56,995 bases of DNA from Streptosporangiales bacterium (lineage in GTDB: Bacteria; Actinomycetota; Actinomycetes; Streptosporangiales; WHST01), in contig WHST01000030.1 of the NCBI GenBank assembly GCA_009379955.1, forward strand, positions 1-56,995. Reading direction: 5' to 3'. A program made the position numbers and the translations under genes. Shown here in pieces: positions 12,937 through 20,018 of this stretch (positions within the stretch are counted from its first letter, which is position 1; every line of letters begins with the position of its first letter). Below the pieces are notes generated by a model that was not told where the DNA came from, did not search any database, and saw only the letters and a list, made by a program, of their open reading frames with translations.

Positions 12937-13701
12937 CTAAAACACCTCGTCGGGAAGCTGATGGAAGCCGAGGCGGCGCAGCTCGGCCTCCGTGACCGGG
13001 GCGTCGGGAGTGACGCCACCGGTCTCGAGGAACGCGTACACCTGGCGCAGATGCTGCCCGGCATGGAGCCGGGTCCGTTCGAGGACCTGACCGAGCGTGC
13101 GCGGTCCGACGTCCGCGTCGATGGTTCGCTCGAACGCGTCGGTGTCGACCACCGCGTACCAGGTCTCGAACCTGAGCCGGACCGCCTCGCCGTAGCGGAC
13201 GAGCCGGGATCCGCCGGCCATATGCGGTATGTCGCGCTGATGCAGCCACTTCCTCGCGGGAAACTCGCCCAGCACGTCGGCGTCCACGCTCACGTCGACC
13301 ACGTGGAAGAGGTGACGCACCAGCTCGCGCAACGGACGGTTGCGCCGTGGGTGAGTCATCTCCCAGAGATCATCCGGCACCTGCCGTGCCGCTCGGATCG
13401 CGGCGTCGAGCACGAGCCGAACGGTCCTGACCAGCTCGTCCGGTGGGACGGGCGGCTCCTCGTGCCTGATCCCGACCAGCTCGGCAAGCCTGGTGGGATT
13501 CCAGCCGCTGACGAACTCGTCGCCGACGATGACGGCGGGGACAGTCATGATCCCGCGCGTACGGAGCTCTTCCATGGCCGACGGATCGGCCTCCACGTTG
13601 AAGTCGTCGAACTCGACGCCGCGACGCGAAAGCATTGCCTTCGTCATCGCACAGCTGCTTCAACCAGGCTTGGTGTAGACACGGATACGTGCCGGGTCCA
13701 T
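12937..13701 (-). CDS. probable selenoprotein: glutaredoxin-like domain fused to a DinB-like domain, in-frame TGA at codon 14
   Basis: From ATG 13701, preceded by GGGAG, the frame reads MDPARIRVYTKPG, then TGA (13662-13660), then SSCAMTKAML and on without interruption to 12937: 254 residues if TGA is read through. VYTKPG-x-SSC is the glutaredoxin/NrdH active-site context, so TGA replaces the first Cys of CxxC and C17 is the resolving Cys. The cis-proline motif TVP (P55) and a C-terminal GWNPTRLAELVG complete a thioredoxin fold of about 78 residues. A DinB-like four-helix domain follows (about 85-235) with candidate metal ligands H130, H133 and HAGQH (213-217). A start at ATG 13647 would lose the active site, as in typical misannotation of selenoproteins. 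It sits 14 nt after the dehydrogenase stop, so it is probably in one operon with it. Alternative: a nonsense mutation of a Cys codon. Confidence 0.75.
13621..13650 (-). promoter_or_regulatory. SECIS-like hairpin just downstream of the in-frame TGA
   Basis: Starting nine bases after the TGA, GCGAUGACGAAGGC pairs with GCUUUCGCGUCGC around an AAU loop. There are 13 pairs (two G-U) with a single bulged A. It lies within the coding sequence at the place where bacterial SECIS elements occur, with its loop about 24 nt past the UGA. The triloop lacks the GU of the E. coli loop; opening the top pairs would place G residues at its 5' side. GC-rich DNA forms hairpins easily, so this supports the selenocysteine reading but does not prove it. 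Confidence 0.55.
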
Positions 13702-13715
13702 CACACCCACTCCCT

Positions 13716-14801
13716 TCACTGAGGAACGACGCCGCACGCCTCGGCGATCGCGGCCCCCATCTGGCGGGTTGACGCGTCACCGCCGAGGTCCCTGGTCACT
13801 CGCGTGCGCTGTGCGATGACGCTCTCGACCGCGGCCTGGACTCGTCGTGCCGCGGAGGCCAACCGGTCGTCGCCGTGTCGTGCACCGAGCCAGTCGAGCA
13901 GCATCGTGCCCGACATGATCATCGCATAAGGGTTGGCCAGGCCCTTCCCGCTGATGTCCGGGGCCGAGCCGTGGGTCGCCTGTGCCATCGCCTGGTCGTC
14001 ACCCGCGTTGAGTCCCGGTGCCATCCCCAGTCCGCCGACGAGTCCTGCCGTGAGGTCGGAGAGGATGTCGCCGAACATGTTCGAGCAGAGCACGACGTCG
14101 AAACGCTGCGGACGCATCACCAGGTGCAGGGCGGCGGAGTCGACCTGGTAGTCGTCGAGCGCAACATCGGGGTAGTCCTTCGCGACCTCCTGCACCGTGT
14201 CCATGAACAACCCGTCGGTCAGCTTGAACACGGTGCGCTTGTGGATCGCCGTCACGCGTCGCATGCCGTCGCGTCGCCGCGCGGCCTCGAACGCCTCCCG
14301 TGCGATTCGCCGCGACTGCTGCCGGGAGATCACCCGGATGCTGAACGCGTTGTGCTCGTTCGGCTGGAACTCACCGCAGCCCGCCAGCATGTTCCGGTCG
14401 GGCTGGAAGCCCTCGTTGTTCTCGCGCACGACGAGCAGGTCGACGTCGCGATGAAGTGCTTCCACGGCGGGATAGGACCTCGCCGGGCGCAGGTTGGCGA
14501 ACAGGTCGAAGTGCCGGCGGATGATCGGATGCGGGTTCACGCACTCGGCGCGGTCCTTCGGGTAGGCCGCGTGCCCGATCGGACCGAGGATGAGGCCGTG
14601 CATCCGCTCGAGCCCGTCGAGCGTCTGCCGCGGCAGGGTGTGCCCATGCTCCAGATAGCTCGACCAGCCGACCGGGAACGGGCGGAAGGCCACCTCGAGC
14701 CCGGCCTCGCGTGCGATCGCGGCCTGCAGGACCCGGACGGCCTCCGGCACGATCTCGAGGCCGATGTCGTCGCCGTCCATCACGCCGATCTCGTATCCCA
14801 C
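13716..14801 (-). CDS. isocitrate/isopropylmalate dehydrogenase family protein (tartrate/D-malate dehydrogenase-like)
   Basis: 361 aa from GTG 14801 with GGAGGG about 9 nt upstream. NAD-dependent beta-decarboxylating dehydrogenases of this family oxidise 2-hydroxy acids such as 3-isopropylmalate, D-malate or tartrate. Visible motifs are the N-terminal GDDIGLEIVPEA (usually GDGIG), LVVRENNEGFQ, the catalytic-lysine region AIHKRTVFKLTDGLF, the metal-binding SNMFGDILSDLTAGLVGG, and HGSAPDISGKGLANP for NAD binding. Length equals that of D-malate dehydrogenases. It is followed at 14 nt by the glutaredoxin-DinB gene. An 11-bp inverted repeat about 20 bp upstream of the start is a probable operator. 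Substrate not determinable here. Confidence 0.8.
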   Translation of the reverse strand: MGYEIGVMDGDDIGLEIVPEAVRVLQAAIAREAGLEVAFRPFPVGWSSYLEHGHTLPRQTLDGLERMHGLILGPIGHAAYPKDRAECVNPHPIIRRHFDLFANLRPARSYPAVEALHRDVDLLVVRENNEGFQPDRNMLAGCGEFQPNEHNAFSIRVISRQQSRRIAREAFEAARRRDGMRRVTAIHKRTVFKLTDGLFMDTVQEVAKDYPDVALDDYQVDSAALHLVMRPQRFDVVLCSNMFGDILSDLTAGLVGGLGMAPGLNAGDDQAMAQATHGSAPDISGKGLANPYAMIMSGTMLLDWLGARHGDDRLASAARRVQAAVESVIAQRTRVTRDLGGDASTRQMGAAIAEACGVVPQ

Positions 14802-14821
14802 CGGCGAAACCCTCCGTACTT

Positions 14822-14854
14822 TCCGTATCGCAGAACGACTTCTTGCGATACGGA
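14822..14854. promoter_or_regulatory. palindromic operator upstream of the dehydrogenase gene
   Basis: TCCGTATCGCA (14822-14832) is repeated inversely and without mismatch as TGCGATACGGA (14844-14854), with an 11-nt spacer. It stands between the aminobutyraldehyde dehydrogenase stop (14891) and the dehydrogenase start (14801), about 20 bp before the latter. No T-run follows, so an operator for a dimeric regulator is more likely than a terminator. A similarly spaced, imperfect version lies at 42212-42242. Confidence 0.6.
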
Positions 14855-14890
14855 CACGTTAAGGAGTGCGCCTTCCCTCTGTCAACGGCG

Positions 14891-16330
14891 TCAGTCGCCG
14901 AGGTAGCTCATCACGTGCTTGACCCTGGTGTACTCCTCGAAGGAGTACATCGAGAGGTCCTTGCCGTAGCCGGAGTGCTTGAAGCCGCCGTGCGGCATCT
15001 CGCCGACGATCGGGATGTGTGTGTTGATCCAGACGCAGCCGAAGTCGAGCCGCTTCGCCGCGCGCAGAGCGCGCTTGTGGTCCCTCGTCCAGACGCTCGA
15101 CGCAAGGCCGTAGCGGACGCCGTTGGCCCACGCGATCGCCTCGTCCTCGTCGCCGAAGCGCTGCACGGTGACGACGGGACCGAAGATCTCGTCCTGCACC
15201 ATCTCGTCGTCCTGCCGCAGGTCGGCGACCACGGTGGGCGCGAAGAGGTAGCCGCGCTCCCCCACCTGCGTGCCACCGGTCGTGACCTCGGCGTGGCCGG
15301 GGACGCGGTCGAGGAAGCCCTTGACCCGCGCGAGCTGGTCGGGGTTGTTGAGCGGACCGAAGTCGGCGTCGGCGACGTCGATGCCGCCGACGGTGGTGCC
15401 GCGCGCGGCGTCGGTGATCGCGGCGACGAAGTCGTCGTGGACCGCCGGGGCGACCAGGACCCGGGTCGCCGCGGTGCAGTCCTGGCCGGCATTGAAGTAC
15501 GCGGCCTCGGCGATGCCCTTCGCGGTCTTCTCGATGTCGGCGTCGTCGTACACGATCACCGGCGCCTTGCCGCCGAGCTCGAGGTGCAGGCGCTTGAGGT
15601 CGCCGGACGCGGCCCTGGCGACCTCCATGCCGGCGCGGACGCTGCCGGTGACGGAGATGAGCTGCGGGATCGGGTGGTCGACGAGGGCGCGACCGGTGTC
15701 GCGGTCGCCGGTGACGACGTTGAGCACGCCGGGCGGCAGGAACTCCGCCGCGATCTCGGCGAGCAGCAGCGTGGTCACCGGCGTCGTATCAGACGGTTTG
15801 AGCACCGTCGTGTTGCCCGCCGCGATCCCCGGCGCGAACTTCCACGTCGCCATCGCCATGGGGTAGTTCCACGGCGTCACCTGTCCGACGACGCCGATCG
15901 GCTCGCGCCGGATCCATGACGTGTGGTCAGCGAGGTACTCCGCGCTCGCCCTGCCCTCGAGGATCCGCGCCGCGCTCGCGAAGAAGCGCAGCGCGTCGGT
16001 CACCTGCCAGATCTCCTCGGTACGCGTCGGCGCGAGCGGCTTACCCGTGTTCTGGCTCTCGAACGCGGCGAGCTCGTCGGCCCGCGCCTCGACGGCATCG
16101 GCGATGCGGAACAGCGCGAGGCTCCGCTCGGCGGGCGTGGTGTCGCGCCAGCCCTCGAACGCGTCCGCCGCGGCGCGGAACGCCCGGTCGACATCGGCCT
16201 CGCCCGACACCTGCGCCCGCGTGAACACCTCACCGGTGCTCGGGTCGACGATGTCGGCGAGCCGACCCTCGGTCGCGTCGACGTACCGCCCGCCGACGAA
16301 GTTCTGCAACGTCCCCACTGTGCCGGCCAA
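14891..16330 (-). CDS. gamma-aminobutyraldehyde dehydrogenase-like aldehyde dehydrogenase
   Basis: About 479 aa. TTG 16330 is favoured because GGAGG lies 6 nt before it; GTG 16318 (MGTLQNFVGG) is the other candidate. NAD-dependent oxidation of an amino-aldehyde is the likely reaction. The catalytic Cys context FNAGQDCTAATRVLV and the C-terminal INTHIPIVGEMPHGGFKHS with GYGKDLSMYSFEEYT match the PatD/YdcW subgroup that turns 4-aminobutanal into 4-aminobutyrate in putrescine breakdown. The general Lys (WKFAPGIAAGN region) and Glu (LELGGKAPV) motifs are present. It precedes the hydroxyacid dehydrogenase on the same strand. No putrescine aminotransferase or oxidase is in the window. Confidence 0.85.
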   Translation of the reverse strand: MAGTVGTLQNFVGGRYVDATEGRLADIVDPSTGEVFTRAQVSGEADVDRAFRAAADAFEGWRDTTPAERSLALFRIADAVEARADELAAFESQNTGKPLAPTRTEEIWQVTDALRFFASAARILEGRASAEYLADHTSWIRREPIGVVGQVTPWNYPMAMATWKFAPGIAAGNTTVLKPSDTTPVTTLLLAEIAAEFLPPGVLNVVTGDRDTGRALVDHPIPQLISVTGSVRAGMEVARAASGDLKRLHLELGGKAPVIVYDDADIEKTAKGIAEAAYFNAGQDCTAATRVLVAPAVHDDFVAAITDAARGTTVGGIDVADADFGPLNNPDQLARVKGFLDRVPGHAEVTTGGTQVGERGYLFAPTVVADLRQDDEMVQDEIFGPVVTVQRFGDEDEAIAWANGVRYGLASSVWTRDHKRALRAAKRLDFGCVWINTHIPIVGEMPHGGFKHSGYGKDLSMYSFEEYTRVKHVMSYLGD

Positions 16331-16475
16331 CCCAGACCTCCTCGATCGAATCCTCCACGCATTCAATCGCACCCCCTCCGCGGCCGTCACCTATCCGGGC
16401 ATTGCACGTTAACCAGCCATACCCGGCGACCGGTCGCTTCCACGCAATCCAGACAAAGAAGGGAAACAGGTCTTC

Positions 16476-16844
16476 ATGAGGAAGTACCTGCCCACTGTGT
16501 CCCTCGCCGTGGTGACCGCGGCCCTCGCCCTCGTCGGCTTCGCCAGCGCCGCGGCCGCCGACGACAAGCCAGCCACCCGGACATCCGCGACCGCGACGTC
16601 CACCGACCAGCCGAACAAGGCGGCAGCCGACCTCAACTGCGACGACTTCGACACCCAGGAGGAGGCGCAGGCCGTCTACAACGAGGACACCAGCGACCCG
16701 AACGACCTGGACCGGGACAACGACGGAGTCGCCTGCGAGACGCTGCCCTCCGGCGGCGATGACGATGACAACGGCGACGACGATGACGACGGAGGCGCGC
16801 CGACGCCCACGCCGGTCACCACCGCCCACCCCGTCACCGGATAG
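16476..16844 (+). CDS. secreted Excalibur-domain protein with acidic tail
   Basis: 122 aa. A Sec signal peptide ([20 protein letters not shown], cleavage near AAAA-D) precedes a low-complexity Thr/Ser/Ala linker, then an Excalibur domain: [16 protein letters not shown] followed by [18 protein letters not shown]. The DxDxDGxxCE loop is the predicted calcium site and its two Cys are expected to form a disulfide. A run of Asp/Asn (about residues 93-106) and a Pro/Thr tail end the protein. Excalibur domains occur in extracellular and often nuclease-linked proteins; no enzymatic domain is present here. GAAGGGAA lies about 15 nt before the ATG. Confidence 0.85.
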   Translation: MRKYLPTVSLAVVTAALALVGFASAAAADDKPATRTSATATSTDQPNKAAADLNCDDFDTQEEAQAVYNEDTSDPNDLDRDNDGVACETLPSGGDDDDNGDDDDDGGAPTPTPVTTAHPVTG

Positions 16845-16951
16845 CCGGCGCGGGCCGAGTTGTCAGTCGTCCATCGCCGCTGGTGCGGCGACCCCGGGCG
16901 GGTGACAAGGGTGGACTCGGTCGTGGTGCCGGTCACCTCGCGGCCGCAACA

Positions 16952-17001
16952 CGTGAACGGCACCCTCACCGTGCCGGGGCATGGTGAGGGTGCCGTTCAC
17001 G
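16952..17001. terminator. 19-bp-stem hairpin, copy 1 of a dispersed repeat
   Basis: Positions 16952-16970 pair perfectly with 16983-17001. The loop region adds further G-C pairs, so almost the whole 50 bp folds. It begins about 107 bp after the Excalibur gene. The first 24 bases recur exactly at 24286-24309, where they form part of another hairpin at a gene end. The most likely role is a terminator or a REP-like repeat. Confidence 0.6.
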
Positions 17002-17044
17002 GGTGCGCTCCGAGGGTCATCGGCGGAGCTTCACCTCACCGACA

Positions 17045-17080
17045 TGGACTTCACCTCGTCCCGGCACGAGGTGAAGTCCA
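17045..17080. repeat. 15-bp-stem hairpin
   Basis: TGGACTTCACCTCGT (17045-17059) pairs perfectly with its inverse at 17066-17080 around a 6-nt CCCGGC loop. It belongs to a row of four hairpins in a 336-bp gene-free stretch (16845-17180). No ORF was seen there. Confidence 0.55.
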
Positions 17081-17081
17081 C

Positions 17082-17105
17082 GTTGATCACGTGCACGTGA
17101 TCAAC
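17082..17105. repeat. 24-bp perfect palindrome
   Basis: The arm GTTGATCACGTG (17082-17093) is followed directly by its reverse complement (17094-17105), giving a perfect 24-bp palindrome with no spacer, one base after the preceding hairpin. It could be a protein-binding site for a dimer or part of a compound terminator. Function unknown. Confidence 0.55.
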
Positions 17106-17134
17106 CGGTGCGGGCGGCGAGCCTAATGACGATT

Positions 17135-17170
17135 CAGTGCCAGGCGTGGCTATAACGACGCCTGCCACTG
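17135..17170. terminator. hairpin at the 3' end of the ATP-grasp operon
   Basis: CAGTGCCAGGCGT (17135-17147) pairs with ACGCCTGCCACTG (17158-17170) with one mismatch. It lies 11 bp beyond the stop of the minus-strand ATP-grasp gene and is well placed as its terminator, although a clear T-run is missing. Confidence 0.5.
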
Positions 17171-17180
17171 ACAACTCGCC

Positions 17181-18446
17181 TCAACGGTCAGCGCCCAGCG
17201 CGCGGTTCTCGTCTGTCACCCAGAGGTCGACGAGGCCGCGGAAGTGGGCGAGGAAGCGCTCGTGCTCGTGCGCGGGATACGTGGCGCGCACGGTGTCGAC
17301 CAGCAGCCGGTCGAAGTCGGCACCGGTGACCCACTCCAGCACCAGCTCGTCGACGTGAGCGAGTGCGGACGCGCAGAACTCCGTATAGCGCTCGGTGTCG
17401 AAGTACGCGTCGGCGAGCCTGCGGTACGCCCGCAGCTTCTCCTCGTACGAGAGGTCGGGGTCGTCGCCGACGGCGACGTACGACGCCATGTCCATGCTCA
17501 CCGACCGGCACTCGCGTCCGGTGGCGAGGCAGAAGACCGACCAGCGCAGCAACGCCTTCATCGCCCACGGGAAGTAGTAGTGCAGGCTCGTGACCGCGAC
17601 GTCTGGGCACGCGTTGGCGTAGTCGATCGGGTAGACCTCGGAGCCCTTGACGAGCATCTCCGCGGAGTTGAACTCCCAGCGGAACAACGAGTTGACGAGC
17701 CGGCTCACGGTCACGGCCTCGAAGCCGAGGTCCTCGTCGAGGAAGTCGTGTTCGACCGCGTAGCGCTCGTGCATCGGCAGCTCGGGACGGAACTTCATCA
17801 CCATCGTCTCGGCGCCGATCGACAGTGCGCGGCAGAACACGTCGTACCCCTCGACCGACTCCTGCAGGTGCATCAGCATCTGGCCGGAGTCGTCGTACGC
17901 GGCGTGCAGCTCGCGCTCGTCGCGGATGCGCGACACACCACGCCAGCCGCCGCCGTCGAACGGCTTCATGAAGAGCGGGTAGCCGACGTCGCCCGCGATC
18001 TCGGCGAGGTCGAACGACTGGTTGTACTTCGCGGCGGTGTACGCCCAGCGGACGTTGTCGACGGGGTTCTTGTACGGCACGAGCACCGTCTTCGGGACCT
18101 TGAACCCGAGCCGGATCAGCGCACAGTACGCCGAGTGCTTCTCCATCGACTGGAACGTGAACGGGCTGTTGAGCAGGTACACGTCGTCCATCAGCGCGAC
18201 CTTCTTCAGCCACTCGCGGGGGACGTAGTACCAGTAGGCGAGCCGGTCGATGACGAGGTCGTAGCGCGGCTTCGACCGCAGGTCGAACGGCTCGATCGTG
18301 ATGCGTTCTGTGCGTACGTCGTGCCGGCTGCCGTCCGGCGCGGTGACGGTGCCGAGTCGCGCGGTCAGGGCCTCCAGCGCCCGCGGCCAGTCCTCCTCGG
18401 TGCCGAGCAGCATCCCGAGCAGATGCGATGTCGCCGCTGTCGCCAT
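17181..18446 (-). CDS. uncharacterised ATP-grasp protein
   Basis: 421 aa from ATG 18446. The middle of the protein has ATP-grasp features: the substrate/ATP strand KTVLVPYKN, the lysine and glycine-rich loop PLFMKPFDGGGWRGVSRI, then LMHLQESVEGYDVF, and a late EFNSAEMLVKG...YPIDYANACPD that supplies acidic metal ligands. ATP-grasp enzymes ligate a carboxylate to an amine or thiol through an acyl phosphate. The C-terminal 100 residues are helical and not recognised. It is the last gene of a three-gene operon, 10 nt after an esterase whose start overlaps a second esterase. This points to a pathway that makes and hydrolyses esters or amides. Substrates unknown. Confidence 0.75.
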   Translation of the reverse strand: MATAATSHLLGMLLGTEEDWPRALEALTARLGTVTAPDGSRHDVRTERITIEPFDLRSKPRYDLVIDRLAYWYYVPREWLKKVALMDDVYLLNSPFTFQSMEKHSAYCALIRLGFKVPKTVLVPYKNPVDNVRWAYTAAKYNQSFDLAEIAGDVGYPLFMKPFDGGGWRGVSRIRDERELHAAYDDSGQMLMHLQESVEGYDVFCRALSIGAETMVMKFRPELPMHERYAVEHDFLDEDLGFEAVTVSRLVNSLFRWEFNSAEMLVKGSEVYPIDYANACPDVAVTSLHYYFPWAMKALLRWSVFCLATGRECRSVSMDMASYVAVGDDPDLSYEEKLRAYRRLADAYFDTERYTEFCASALAHVDELVLEWVTGADFDRLLVDTVRATYPAHEHERFLAHFRGLVDLWVTDENRALGADR

Positions 18447-18456
18447 GTGACCCTCC

Positions 18457-19200
18457 TCAGCAGAACCTCGGCAGATGCGCGGCGAGCTGGGCCCGCCACG
18501 ACGGCCAGTCGTGCGGCCACTCCTCGCCCCAGAGGTCGAGCTCGCAGCGGAGCCCCTGCTCCCGCAGCGCCGCGGCCATGGTCAGCGTGCCCGGCAGCGA
18601 CCCGGTCGTGTCCTCCCACCGGCCGCGACCGCAGACGAGGAGGACGGAGACGTGCGAGCGCAGCCAGTCGAGGTGGTCACCGCCGAGGTGCGGCACGTAG
18701 TCGACCGGGTTGTGGAAGTACGCCTGGTCGCCGCGCTGGCCCCATCCGTGCCAGGCCGCCGGATCGTAGCTGCCGGAGAGACACAGCGCGAGCGGGAAGA
18801 CGTCGGCACGCCTGAGAGCGAAGTTCAGGGCGTGGTACGCCCCGAGGCTGCAGCCGAGGGTCGCGATCTCCCGCGGTCCGCCGCAGTCGTCGTGGACGAA
18901 CGGCACCACCTGGTCGAGGATCCAGGACTCGTACGCCGCGTGCCGGCGCGCGCGTTCCTCCAGCGGCTGGGAGCGGTCGGACCAGGTCGCGGCGTCGTGG
19001 CTGTCGACGCAGTAGAGCTTCACCTTGCCGCCGTCGACGAGGTCGGCGACGGCGGCGACCATGCCGTTGTCCTCGAAGTCGGACGCGCTGCCCTGCTCGG
19101 AGGGGAACACGAGGACCGGACGCCCCCAGTGCCCGTGGACCACGACCGTGCCCGAGCCGCCGACCGCGGGCGCCGGCAGCACGACCTGGTCACGCCGCAC
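18457..19200 (-). CDS. esterase-family alpha/beta hydrolase
   Basis: 247 aa from GTG 19200. An alpha/beta-hydrolase of the putative esterase (esterase D/Fes-like) group. The nucleophile elbow is LGCSLGAYHALNFA, VLLVCGRGRWED carries a probable acid strand, and WPHDWPSWRAQL near the C terminus contains the likely catalytic His. LVFPSEQGSASDFEDNG forms the N-terminal oxyanion region. No signal peptide, so it is cytosolic. The start overlaps the end of the preceding esterase gene by 11 nt, and the ATP-grasp gene follows after 10 nt; the three are clearly one operon. Confidence 0.8.
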   Translation of the reverse strand: MRRDQVVLPAPAVGGSGTVVVHGHWGRPVLVFPSEQGSASDFEDNGMVAAVADLVDGGKVKLYCVDSHDAATWSDRSQPLEERARRHAAYESWILDQVVPFVHDDCGGPREIATLGCSLGAYHALNFALRRADVFPLALCLSGSYDPAAWHGWGQRGDQAYFHNPVDYVPHLGGDHLDWLRSHVSVLLVCGRGRWEDTTGSLPGTLTMAAALREQGLRCELDLWGEEWPHDWPSWRAQLAAHLPRFC

Positions 19201-19963
19201 GCCAGGCCTCGGCGAGCAGGTCGGTGAGGTACGGGTCGAAGCAGCTCCGCCAGGAGCTCCAATCGTGGACGCCCGCCGCCTCGACGAGCCGGACGGGATA
19301 CCGCTGGCGGGTGAGCGCCCTGCCCATCAGCCGGTTGTTGCGCAGGTTCTCCTCGAACGTGCCGCAGGTCAGTACGACGGGCACCGTCTCCGCCGCGTGC
19401 GTCGCCCGCCGGGTCGCGGACACCCACCGCACGATGCGCCCGAACCGGTCGAAGCCCGCCTCCATGTGGTCGTAGACGGGCACGAAGTAGCTGCCCGACT
19501 GCAGGAACAGGCCGCCGAACGTCCCGGGGTAACGACGCTGCGCGTGCAGCATCGCGAGCGCGCCGAGGCTCGCGCCCATGCCCGCGGGCCGGCCGCGCAC
19601 CGCGAACTCGGCCGACAGGGCGGGGACCACGGCGAGGCATAGGCCGGCGGCATACGCCGTGTTCGCCGAGTACCACGCGTTGCGGTCACCGGGGGCGAGG
19701 AGCGCGATCCGGTGTCGCGGGAGCCGGCCCGCCGCGACCATCGCAGCCGCGTACGCGGTGAGATCGGCCCGCTCGTCGTACTCGGGTCCGTCGTGGGCGA
19801 GCAGGAGCGGTAGCGGTTCGTCGTCGGACGCGTCGGCCGGCGACCAGACGCGCGCGGACACGGCCGACCCGAGCCCGCGGACGGGCACGCGCACCTCGCG
19901 GACACTGCCGTCGATCCACGGCGCGTCCGCCCACGGTGGCGAGCGATGCTGGGGGAAGCCCAC
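19190..19963 (-). CDS. enterochelin-esterase-like alpha/beta hydrolase
   Basis: 257 aa from GTG 19963. Related in fold to its neighbour but diverged. An N-terminal beta-rich stretch (VREVRVPVRGLGSAVSARVW) is followed by PLPLLLAHDGPEYDERADL and the nucleophile elbow GMGASLGALAMLHA. VVLTCGTFEENL holds the probable acid, and GVHDWSSWRSCFDPYL contains the probable catalytic His. Two similar hydrolases side by side suggest duplication with division of substrates, or a heterodimer. First gene of the operon with the second esterase and the ATP-grasp protein. Confidence 0.75.
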   Translation of the reverse strand: MGFPQHRSPPWADAPWIDGSVREVRVPVRGLGSAVSARVWSPADASDDEPLPLLLAHDGPEYDERADLTAYAAAMVAAGRLPRHRIALLAPGDRNAWYSANTAYAAGLCLAVVPALSAEFAVRGRPAGMGASLGALAMLHAQRRYPGTFGGLFLQSGSYFVPVYDHMEAGFDRFGRIVRWVSATRRATHAAETVPVVLTCGTFEENLRNNRLMGRALTRQRYPVRLVEAAGVHDWSSWRSCFDPYLTDLLAEAWRAA

Positions 19964-20018
19964 GCGCGCAACCTACCGCCACGCAAGGTCTCGCGTCGCC
20001 GCGCGCGACGGAGCGCGA

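Noticed and set aside
13660-13701. Reading the Grx-DinB gene as an ordinary pseudogene
   Set aside because: Not excluded, but one TGA exactly at the catalytic Cys codon, otherwise intact frame, good ribosome binding site and adjacent hairpin make selenocysteine more likely than random decay.
16845-17180. A gene or small RNA in the 336-bp gap
   Set aside because: Only hairpins were seen; no coding frame with family features. A structured RNA remains possible but is not supported enough to annotate.
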